The notes beneath the pieces were generated by a model, which was not told the DNA's origin, did not search any database, and saw only the letters and a list, made by a program, of their open reading frames with translations. Of a stretch of DNA of 6,238 bases, positions 1-5,847 are shown one piece after another. Source of the DNA: Scatosoma sp045632625 (lineage in GTDB: Bacteria; Bacillota; Clostridia; Christensenellales; Borkfalkiaceae); the NCBI GenBank assembly GCA_045632625.1, contig JAZQWZ010000064.1, positions 1-6,238 on the forward strand. Reading direction: 5' to 3'. How positions within the stretch are numbered: the stretch's first letter is position 1; each line of letters starts with the position of its first letter. Position numbers and translations under genes: made by a program.

Positions 1-421
1 TTTCATCAATCGCCCCTGCCTGCTCGCGAATTTGTATCACGCGCTTTTTTTGTTGCTTTTTTTGCTTGATAAGCGTAGCCAACTCTTCCAAGTTAAGCGC
101 GCCGAACATAATATCGATAAAGGGGAATTTCTTTTTGAGTATTTCCGTTTTGCCCGTTTCCTGCGTCATGCAACCGCCCACAGCAATCAGCAAGGACGGT
201 TTTTGTTTTTTAAGCTTTTTCAGCGCACCGATATTGCCAAACGCGTGATTTTCCGCATTTTCACGAATACAGCAGGTATTAAACACGATAATATCCGCGT
301 CGTTAAGGCACGGCGTTTCTTCGTAGCCCATTTCGCATAATATACCGGCGATTTTTTCCGATTCGTGTACGTTCATTTGACAACCGTACGTTACGATATG
401 ATATTTCTCTTTTCTTTCCAT
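1..421 (-). CDS. miaB: tRNA-2-methylthio-N6-dimethylallyladenosine synthase MiaB, N-terminal part (runs off left edge)
   Basis: MiaB is a radical-SAM methylthiotransferase that adds a methylthio group to C2 of i6A37 in tRNAs reading UNN codons. The 140 visible codons form the N-terminal MTTase domain. The three cysteines expected to hold the auxiliary [4Fe-4S] cluster are visible: C14 in TYGCQMN, C50 in NTCCIRENAE and C84 in GGCM. The NTCxIRENAE signature points to MiaB rather than RimO or MtaB. The radical-SAM CxxxCxxC motif and the TRAM domain lie beyond the window. I chose ATG at 421 because GGAAAG sits about 4-10 nt upstream (ttGGAAAGaaaaATG) and YGCQMN then falls at the usual distance from the N-terminus. 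An in-frame ATG at 460 lacks a ribosome binding site. The gene has its own promoter at 497-525 and is divergent from the PBP gene. Identification is secure; only completeness is unknown. Confidence 0.95.
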   Translation of the reverse strand, partial: MERKEKYHIVTYGCQMNVHESEKIAGILCEMGYEETPCLNDADIIVFNTCCIRENAENHAFGNIGALKKLKKQKPSLLIAVGGCMTQETGKTEILKKKFPFIDIMFGALNLEELATLIKQKKQQKKRVIQIREQAGAIDE

Positions 422-445
422 TTTTCTTTCCAAAATTGTGCTTTC

Positions 446-479
446 GCGCACGCTTTGCATACGCACAATATGCACGCGC
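446..479 (-). promoter_or_regulatory. Possible stem-loop in the miaB 5' leader
   Basis: In the expected miaB transcript, GCGCGU followed by GCAUA (479-469) can pair with UAUGC (461-457) and then GUGCGC (451-446). This gives an inner 5-bp stem with a loop of about 7 nt, a 5-nt one-sided bulge (452-456), and an outer 6-bp stem that uses two G-U pairs. It lies between the predicted start site and the ribosome binding site. It does not match a riboswitch I recognise and has no U-tract that would make it an attenuator. It could be an RNA stability or translation element, or a chance structure. Confidence 0.3.
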
Positions 480-496
480 GCATAGTGATTTATTTT

Positions 497-525
497 ATTA
501 TACTCTATTTTAAGCGATTTATCAA
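497..525 (-). promoter_or_regulatory. Sigma-A type promoter for miaB
   Basis: Read on the minus strand, there is a -35 box TTGATA (520-525), a 17-nt spacer and a perfect -10 box TATAAT (497-502). Expected transcription start is around 488-491, giving a leader of roughly 70 nt before the miaB ATG at 421. The match and the spacing are near consensus and no other gene lies in between. I inferred the promoter from sequence only; no regulator site is evident. Confidence 0.75.
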
Positions 526-577
526 GTCTTTCGCGTGATTTTAAAGCATTTTACCTTTCTTTTTTATAAAAAAACGA

Positions 578-2848
578 GTGATAAAAAGCAATTTTTCGCA
601 AATACTGTTGTCGATGAGACTTTTACGTAAACTTTTTTCCATTATATTTTTTTTATTTTTGGCGTTTTTGCTGTTTGCTATCGCCTATTATTTTTCCGTT
701 ACTTCACACGTAGAGCTTTCCCACGAAAAGCTTTTGCTTGTCAATCAAAACGTAATTGTGTACGACGCTTACGGAAAAAGCGTCGATAACTTTTCCACAG
801 GCGGTAAACAAACGGTACAACTTACCGACGTGCCGTTGCACACGCGCGCGGCGTTTGTGGGCGTGGAAGACAAGCGATTTTATACACATAACGGTTTTGA
901 TTTTCGGCGTATCATCAAAGCGGCAATCAATAACTTGAAATCGCGCTCCTTTCGCGAAGGCGCCTCCACGATTTCGCAACAGCTAATCAAAAATACGCAT
1001 TTGACGCAGGAAAAAACTATCAATCGAAAATTAAAAGAATGGAAGCTAACTCGGGCGTTGGAACGCACGTACACTAAGGACGAAATTTTAGAAAAATATC
1101 TAAACGTCGTGTATTTTGGGCACAACTGCTTTGGTTTACGCGCGGCGGCGCGCTTTTATTTTGACAAAACGCCCAACGAGTTAGATTTGGCGGACTCCGC
1201 AATTTTAGCAGGATTACTGCGCTCACCAAACAATTATTCCCCGTTTAAAAACGGGGAAAACTGTCAAAAACGAAAAGCTGTCGTATTGCAGATTATGCTA
1301 CAAAACGGCAATATCACTCCCGCGCAGTTAAGCGAAGCTATGCAAAAGCCGTTACCTAGCGCGCCGACGGAGAGCAAAGAAAATTTGGGATATTTGCATT
1401 TTGTTTTTAACGAATTGACGGATATCGCAGAAAACGTAGATTTGACAGCAAGCGGGAAAATTGAAATTTTTACCTATTTACAACCCGAAGCACAAAAGGC
1501 TTTGGAAACGGTAACTAATGCGCATGAAAAATCCGATATCACCGCGACGATTTTAGACGTACAATCGCACGCATTCAAGGCGTGCGTGTCTACGGTGGGA
1601 GCAATACCGCGCTTACCTGGCTCGCTATTAAAGCCCTTGCTTGTATACGCGCCTGCTATGCAAGAAAATTTACTTTCGCCTGCTACGCCTATTTTGGACG
1701 AAAAAATCAATTACGCGGGATATAGTCCCGAGAATTATGACGGGCAGTTTCACGGCTATATTAGTGCCCGCGAAGCACTTTCACAAAGCTACAACGTACC
1801 TGCCGTAAAAATTTTAGAAAGTTTGGGCGTGCAAAAAGCCGCGCAGTATTTAACAAATATGGGTTTATCCGTTGAAAAACAAGATATGTCGCTTGCTTTG
1901 GCGCTTGGCGGCATGAAAAACGGCTTTGTTTTTCATGATATACTATCCGCATATTCCACGCTTGCAAACGGCGGTGAATACGTTTGCGGACGGTTTATTT
2001 CTAAGGTGCAAATAGACGGAAACGTGTTATACACACACTCGTACACACCCAAACGCATCTTTTCAAGCTCTACAGCCTATTTAACCACTGATATGTTGAA
2101 AACAGCGGCAAAAACAGGTACTGCTAAAAAACTGCGTTCACTTTCTTTTGATATCGCAGCAAAAACAGGCACGGCAGGCACACAAAACGGCAACAGCGAT
2201 GCATATGCCGTATCTTATACCACACGCGATTGTATAGGCGTATGGCTTGGAAATGCTTCGGGCGAATTGATTGACGATACGGGCGGTGGTTTGCCTTGCA
2301 ATTATCTGTTACAAATCAATCAGCTTTTACAAGAAAATTACACGGCAAAAGCACAAGTCCTTTTACCCTTTGAAAAACCGCATGATGTGGTGCAGGTGAC
2401 GCTAGACAGCATTAGCTATTATGACACGCATACCTTACTGCTTGCCGACGACCTTGCGCCTGCTAAATACCAACTGCAAGAACTATTTGCCTTGCACGCT
2501 GTACCCGTTAGAAAATCAAGCATTTTCAGCAATCCAAGTATACCTTTGCCAACGATAAAATACAGACAAGGAAAGGTGGAAATACACTTCGATACAAACA
2601 AAAATTTACCCTACAATTATCGCATTTCCAAATACTATTATGCGACGCATACTACCGTTTACGACAGTGTTTCCCTGCCAGTTTTTATCGATGAAAACGT
2701 GGAAAAGAACAAGCGGTACGTTTATACGGTTACGCCCTATTTCCAAAATATAGACGGCACACCTGTTCAACTGCCTGAAATCAATACCCACAGCAATCCA
2801 ACGGAAAAGGACGACGATATGCTACAAAAAGACTGGTGGAACGAATAA
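578..2848 (+). CDS. Class A penicillin-binding protein (bifunctional transglycosylase/transpeptidase), PBP1C-like with C-terminal extension
   Basis: Polymerises lipid II into glycan strands and crosslinks stem peptides at the outer face of the membrane. Residues are numbered from the GTG at 578. A single membrane anchor spans about 20-39. The GT51 domain spans about 55-245, with the first motif at 97-107 (catalytic Glu97 in EDKRFYTHNGF), GASTISQQLIKN at 128-139, the RKLKEWKLTRALE region at 150-162 and ILEKYLNVVYFG at 170-181. The transpeptidase domain spans about 320-590: nucleophile S349 in S-L-L-K, S404-Y-N406, and K529-T-G-T. The GGM and LANGG segments at 444-466 and the GTA-to-KTGT spacing resemble PBP1C. 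Residues about 600-740 form a beta-rich, fibronectin-III-like tail instead of a recognisable PBP1C C-terminal domain. The start is uncertain: GTG 578 has only an A-rich leader and the in-frame ATG 614 (M13) also lacks a ribosome binding site. Either keeps the anchor. A stand-alone gene, 756 residues at most. Confidence 0.92.
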   Translation: MIKSNFSQILLSMRLLRKLFSIIFFLFLAFLLFAIAYYFSVTSHVELSHEKLLLVNQNVIVYDAYGKSVDNFSTGGKQTVQLTDVPLHTRAAFVGVEDKRFYTHNGFDFRRIIKAAINNLKSRSFREGASTISQQLIKNTHLTQEKTINRKLKEWKLTRALERTYTKDEILEKYLNVVYFGHNCFGLRAAARFYFDKTPNELDLADSAILAGLLRSPNNYSPFKNGENCQKRKAVVLQIMLQNGNITPAQLSEAMQKPLPSAPTESKENLGYLHFVFNELTDIAENVDLTASGKIEIFTYLQPEAQKALETVTNAHEKSDITATILDVQSHAFKACVSTVGAIPRLPGSLLKPLLVYAPAMQENLLSPATPILDEKINYAGYSPENYDGQFHGYISAREALSQSYNVPAVKILESLGVQKAAQYLTNMGLSVEKQDMSLALALGGMKNGFVFHDILSAYSTLANGGEYVCGRFISKVQIDGNVLYTHSYTPKRIFSSSTAYLTTDMLKTAAKTGTAKKLRSLSFDIAAKTGTAGTQNGNSDAYAVSYTTRDCIGVWLGNASGELIDDTGGGLPCNYLLQINQLLQENYTAKAQVLLPFEKPHDVVQVTLDSISYYDTHTLLLADDLAPAKYQLQELFALHAVPVRKSSIFSNPSIPLPTIKYRQGKVEIHFDTNKNLPYNYRISKYYYATHTTVYDSVSLPVFIDENVEKNKRYVYTVTPYFQNIDGTPVQLPEINTHSNPTEKDDDMLQKDWWNE
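1237..1258. repeat. Perfect 10-bp inverted repeat inside the PBP gene
   Basis: The left arm TTCCCCGTTT (1237-1246) and right arm AAACGGGGAA (1249-1258) are exact reverse complements separated by two bases. In RNA it would fold as an 8-10 bp GC-capped hairpin. It lies in the codons for the Y-S-P-F-K-N-G-E region at the end of the transglycosylase domain, so part of the sequence is constrained by protein. No U-tract follows on the plus strand, so it does not look like a complete terminator. Its function is unknown. Confidence 0.55.
2105..2176 (+). repeat. Short direct repeat encoding AAKTGTA twice in the PBP
   Basis: The 21-nt stretches at 2105-2125 and 2156-2176 both encode A-A-K-T-G-T-A and differ only at third codon positions. 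The copies start 51 nt (17 codons) apart. The second is the true transpeptidase KTG box (K529), judged by the following G-T-x-N-G-x-S-D-A-Y and the V-W-L-G-N motif. The first (K512) sits where related PBPs usually carry a shorter GTA or GTG element. Confidence 0.6.
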
Positions 2849-2885
2849 CAAAACCCCGACCGTTATATTCGGTCGGGGTGCTTTG
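2849..2885. terminator. Bidirectional rho-independent terminator between convergent units
   Basis: A perfect 9-bp stem CCCCGACCG / CGGTCGGGG (2854-2862 and 2870-2878) with a 7-nt loop follows the PBP stop codon by 5 nt and the thiI stop by 18 nt on the other strand. An A2853-T2879 pair and CAAA/TTTG (2849-2852 with 2882-2885) extend it. On the minus strand the stem is followed directly by TTTTGTT, a good U-tract. On the plus strand the tail is TGCTTTGTTTT, which is weaker but usable. It probably ends both the PBP transcript and the dapF-to-thiI operon. Confidence 0.88.
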
Positions 2886-2896
2886 TTTTAAAAAGG

Positions 2897-4051
2897 TTAT
2901 ATTTTGATTTTTTCAATCGTGTTAAACGCCTCTTCTATCAATGCTTCTACGTCTAATTTACTTTCTTCTCTTGCGATTTCGTCAAGCTTAGGACGAATGG
3001 CGGGAAAATCAGGTAAAAATACCGTACAGCAATCTTCAAACGGCAATATCGACGTTTCGTACGCACCCATTTTTATCGAGCGTTCAATAATTTCGTTCTT
3101 ATCAAACCCGACAAGCGGACGCAAAACGGGCAACGTTTCCACAACAGAGTTAGAAGAAGTCATGCCCTCAATCGTTTGGCTGGCTACTTGCCCCAAGCTT
3201 TCGCCGGTAATCAAGCATTGTGCGCTGATTTTCGCCGCATGGCGTTCGGCAATCCGGTACATAAAACGGCGCAAAAGCGTAATCATAAGCTGTGGTTTGC
3301 ATTTTTCATGGATAGCTTCTTGGATATGCGTTACGCTGATGCTATAAAGGTTGGTCCCGCAGGTATATTCCGACAAGATATGCGCCAAATCCACTACCTT
3401 TTCTTTGGCTTGCATATTTGTATACGGATAGCTGTGGAAATGCAAACAATCTACTTTCATCCCGCGCTTTGCCATCATATAGCCGGCTACTGGACTGTCG
3501 ATACCGCCTGACAGCAATAAAAGGCCTTTCCCTGCCGTACCCACAGGCATACCGCCCGCTGCTTCGATATAATCGGCAAACACAAGCGCAACGCCGTGCT
3601 CGCGGATATCTACACGTACTACAAAATCGGGATTATGCACGTCTACTTTAAGTTTGTGGTTATGCGCAAGTAACTTACCGCCAAGCTGTTTAGAAATTTC
3701 CACAGACGTCAACGGATACGATTTATCGCCGCGGTGAGATTCCACTTTAAACGTACCGCTTTCTCTTACAAGCACTTTTGCCGCATCAAAGATACTGTCC
3801 ATATCCGATGACGTTTCCAAGGCTACGCTTATCGTATGCGCGCCGAATACTTTTTTCAGCTTTTCAATAATCACGTCCGTTTCGTATTCATCAAAACCGC
3901 GCACGAAATAACGCCCGCTATGCTTTTCCAACGTGCACGAAAAATCGCTGATCGCGCGGCGTAAATTATTGATAAACGCGCTTTCAAAAAAGCCTTTATT
4001 TTTACCCTTTAACCAAATTTCCGAATAACGGATTATGATTACCTTTTCCAT
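2897..4051 (-). CDS. thiI: tRNA 4-thiouridine synthase ThiI (tRNA sulfurtransferase), short form without rhodanese domain
   Basis: ThiI activates U8 of tRNA with ATP and inserts sulfur received as a persulfide, giving s4U8, a near-UV sensor base. At 384 residues it has the N-terminal ferredoxin-like and THUMP region (about 1-165), then a PP-loop ATPase domain with S181-G-G-I-D-S-P-V-A. The tail carries PFEDCCTVFLP, where C341 or C342 probably corresponds to the conserved catalytic cysteine near the end of the core domain. The C-terminal rhodanese domain of the enterobacterial enzyme (about 480 residues) is absent, as in Bacillus. Sulfur is therefore probably delivered directly by the desulfurase encoded just upstream, 13 nt away. 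The ribosome binding site AGGTG lies about 7 nt before the ATG and follows the desulfurase stop. It is the last gene of the operon, ending before the shared terminator. A role in thiamine synthesis is less likely without rhodanese; this last point is inference. Confidence 0.95.
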   Translation of the reverse strand: MEKVIIIRYSEIWLKGKNKGFFESAFINNLRRAISDFSCTLEKHSGRYFVRGFDEYETDVIIEKLKKVFGAHTISVALETSSDMDSIFDAAKVLVRESGTFKVESHRGDKSYPLTSVEISKQLGGKLLAHNHKLKVDVHNPDFVVRVDIREHGVALVFADYIEAAGGMPVGTAGKGLLLLSGGIDSPVAGYMMAKRGMKVDCLHFHSYPYTNMQAKEKVVDLAHILSEYTCGTNLYSISVTHIQEAIHEKCKPQLMITLLRRFMYRIAERHAAKISAQCLITGESLGQVASQTIEGMTSSNSVVETLPVLRPLVGFDKNEIIERSIKMGAYETSILPFEDCCTVFLPDFPAIRPKLDEIAREESKLDVEALIEEAFNTIEKIKI

Positions 4052-4064
4052 ATTTTTTCACCTA

Positions 4065-5195
4065 TTATTGCATACGGCGCTTTAACTGCGTGCCCGTTTC
4101 GTTTAATATTTTTGCCGCTTCGTCTATCTCTTCCTCCGTCGTTTCAGGGGAAAAACTAAGCCTAAGCGTACCATCTGCCGTTATTTCATCGTAACCGCAG
4201 GCAAGCACGATTTTATTGTATCTCGTTTTGCTGTTTGACGAACAAGCGGACCCCGTACCGATAATCAAGCCTGCGTCGTTTGCCATGTGCAAAAGCACTT
4301 CACCGCGCAACCCTACCGCGGAAACGCATAAAATATACGGCGTACCGTTTTCCGACGATAAACGCGTATAAACTTGCTTATCTAATGTGTTCCATAATTT
4401 TTCGCGATATGCTTGCAAACGCGCAAAGTCTTCTTTCAGCGTTGCAAATTTCTCTTTTGCCGCATATTCAAACTGTTTAATACCAAACACGTTTTCCGTG
4501 CCGCTACGGCGACCGCTTTCCTGCCCGCCGCCAAACAAAAACGCAGGAAGTACCAACGATTTGCGTTTGATAAGCGCGCCAACGCCCTTCAAACCGCCGA
4601 TTTTATGGGCGCTGATAGAATATAAATCCACGTCTTTACTCAGCATGTACGGAATTTTTCCGTATGCCTGTACGCCGTCGCTGTGAAAAATCACGCGCGG
4701 ATTTTTTTGTTTAACAAGCTTTGCGATACGATTGATATCGTTGACTGCACCGATTTCGTTATTGACGTGCATTACCGACACAAACGACGTTTTTTCGTCG
4801 ATAAGCGCAAGCAGCTTTTCTTCATCTACACAACCGTCCTTTTTTAAGGGGGCATACCGAGCCTGTATTACGCCGCGTTTGTTAAGCTCATCAAACGCCG
4901 CCGCCACTGCGGAATGCTCGCCTACTGTCGTAACCGCATTTCCACGCCTTGCAAACGAGAAAATTGCTTGGTTGTCCGCTTCCGTACCGCAGGACGTAAA
5001 CACGAGCTCAAAGGCGCTTTCCTGTCCAATGGGCGCAAGCAAAGCCGCGCGCGCTTTTTTCAACTCGCCAAAAATTTCATACCCTTCGCGATATAACGCG
5101 GACGGATTATAAAAACGTTGTTGCGCAAATTCCTGCGCCTTAGCAAACGCCAAGCCGTTGGGCTTAGTCGTCGCTGCATTATCCAAATAAATCAT
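4065..5195 (-). CDS. Cysteine desulfurase (NifS/IscS-like, class V aminotransferase), probable sulfur donor to ThiI
   Basis: A PLP enzyme that converts L-cysteine to L-alanine and holds the sulfur as an enzyme persulfide. Its 376 residues are usual for the family and the motifs are complete: Y-L-D-N-A-A-T-T at 3-10, H94 in GEHSAV (stacks on PLP), NNEIG at 145-149, D173 and Q176 in HSDGVQ, the PLP lysine K198 in SAHK, the RRSGTENV segment at 229-236, and the persulfide cysteine C318 in GSACSS. The start has no obvious ribosome binding site. The preceding stop codon is only 2 nt upstream (TAAgtATG), so translation is probably coupled to the membrane-protein gene. Its position immediately before thiI matches the Bacillus nifZ-thiI pair, in which the desulfurase is dedicated to tRNA thiolation. 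No iscU or sufU scaffold gene is visible nearby, which argues against a main role in Fe-S assembly. The catalytic family is certain; partner specificity is inferred from context. Confidence 0.93.
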   Translation of the reverse strand: MIYLDNAATTKPNGLAFAKAQEFAQQRFYNPSALYREGYEIFGELKKARAALLAPIGQESAFELVFTSCGTEADNQAIFSFARRGNAVTTVGEHSAVAAAFDELNKRGVIQARYAPLKKDGCVDEEKLLALIDEKTSFVSVMHVNNEIGAVNDINRIAKLVKQKNPRVIFHSDGVQAYGKIPYMLSKDVDLYSISAHKIGGLKGVGALIKRKSLVLPAFLFGGGQESGRRSGTENVFGIKQFEYAAKEKFATLKEDFARLQAYREKLWNTLDKQVYTRLSSENGTPYILCVSAVGLRGEVLLHMANDAGLIIGTGSACSSNSKTRYNKIVLACGYDEITADGTLRLSFSPETTEEEIDEAAKILNETGTQLKRRMQ

Positions 5196-5197
5196 AC

Positions 5198-5824
5198 TTA
5201 TTGTTGTTTCTTGTATTGCATCACGTAATCGTCTTCCAAAATACCATGACGCAAAAATTTAAGCATATGTTGTAAAAGTATTTCTCTGCATTCCAAGACA
5301 AAAAGCTTTTTGCCGGCGTGCGACGCAAGTATATACATAAAGAATTTGCCTTCATCGGGCGACGTATTCGGCGTACAAAGAACTACTTTCGTTGACGGAT
5401 CCGCTTTCAAGCGCGGGAAAGAAGCATTGTCCGCGTCCCCTATTTGTTGAATATCCTCGCAATCGATATTTGCAACAAGTTTATGTCTGCGACCGCCTAC
5501 TACGCGCGAAATACGCAATTCGCCGCTGACAAACAAGTAATCATAGCTTACGTTATAGCGCGATTTCCATTTGGTTAAACCAAACCAAACCGCCACAAAA
5601 ATACCCGACTGTAAAAACAAGATAAAACACAAAAGCTTATGCGCAGCAAGCGCGTCGGCTTGGGCGTTTTCGGTGTTTATGGGAATACTGATAATCCCCC
5701 ATATCAAAAATATCACCGCAAGCATCGCTACAACCATAGAAATCGTATGCAGTACATTATATTTTTTTGCTCCCGAAATCGCGTTTTGATCAATAGCGCT
5801 TTCTTCGTATAATACGTCAATCAT
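5198..5824 (-). CDS. Two-pass membrane protein of unknown function
   Basis: I do not firmly recognise this 208-residue protein. It has a short polar N-terminus (1-23), a hydrophobic helix at about 24-47, a polar linker (about 48-62), a second helix at about 63-84, and a soluble region from 85 to 208. The segment Y-D-Y-L-F-V-S-G-E-L-R-I-S-R-V-V-G-G-R-R-H-K reads like the start of a PH-like beta sandwich. It resembles small clostridial two-helix proteins of the DUF6106 type, but this is from memory and unverified. No catalytic motif is visible. The hairpin topology with a K/R-rich stretch after helix 2 suggests both ends face the cytoplasm. AAGGA lies close to the ATG, with a second AAAGGA further upstream. 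It lies 23 nt after dapF and 2 nt before the desulfurase, so it belongs to the same transcript. Being a real gene is well supported; its function is open. Confidence 0.85.
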   Translation of the reverse strand: MIDVLYEESAIDQNAISGAKKYNVLHTISMVVAMLAVIFLIWGIISIPINTENAQADALAAHKLLCFILFLQSGIFVAVWFGLTKWKSRYNVSYDYLFVSGELRISRVVGGRRHKLVANIDCEDIQQIGDADNASFPRLKADPSTKVVLCTPNTSPDEGKFFMYILASHAGKKLFVLECREILLQHMLKFLRHGILEDDYVMQYKKQQ

Positions 5825-5847
5825 TTTCCTTATCTTATTCCTTTTAC

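Larger units (their letters stand above)
422..577. other. Divergent intergenic region miaB / PBP gene
   Basis: These 156 bp separate two genes transcribed away from each other. The minus-strand promoter and leader of miaB take up 422-525. For the plus-strand PBP gene I found no -35/-10 pair with acceptable spacing. TATACT (499-504) and TATAAA (565-570) are possible -10 boxes but lack a -35 partner. An AT palindrome around the TATA at 565-568, TTTTTTATAAAAAA, lies just before the GTG start. The G+C-rich block 445-483 contrasts with the AT-rich 485-577. Confidence 0.6.

Noticed and set aside
32..340. A 102-codon plus-strand reading frame at the left edge
   Set aside because: It is antisense to the miaB fragment, whose conserved cysteine motifs establish the minus strand as coding. 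The plus-strand product has no family resemblance.
458..460. In-frame upstream ATG for miaB
   Set aside because: It has no ribosome binding site and lies within the predicted leader hairpin. ATG 421 has GGAAAG at good spacing and gives the usual distance to YGCQMN.
1237..1258. The intragenic hairpin as a transcription terminator
   Set aside because: It is followed by AAAACTGTC on the plus strand, with no U-tract, and the frame continues for over 500 codons.
2111..2122. First KTGT taken as the transpeptidase active-site box
   Set aside because: It lacks the downstream D-A-Y and V-W-L-G-N context that follows the second KTGT, and its position matches the GTA/GTG element of related PBPs.
2904..3651. 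Plus-strand reading frames of 147, 111 and 77 codons opposite thiI
   Set aside because: All lie antisense to thiI, which has intact THUMP and PP-loop motifs over its whole length. They look like codon-bias shadows.
4732..5112. 126-codon plus-strand reading frame opposite the cysteine desulfurase
   Set aside because: It is Ser/Ala-rich with no domain, and fully overlaps a gene with every catalytic motif in place.
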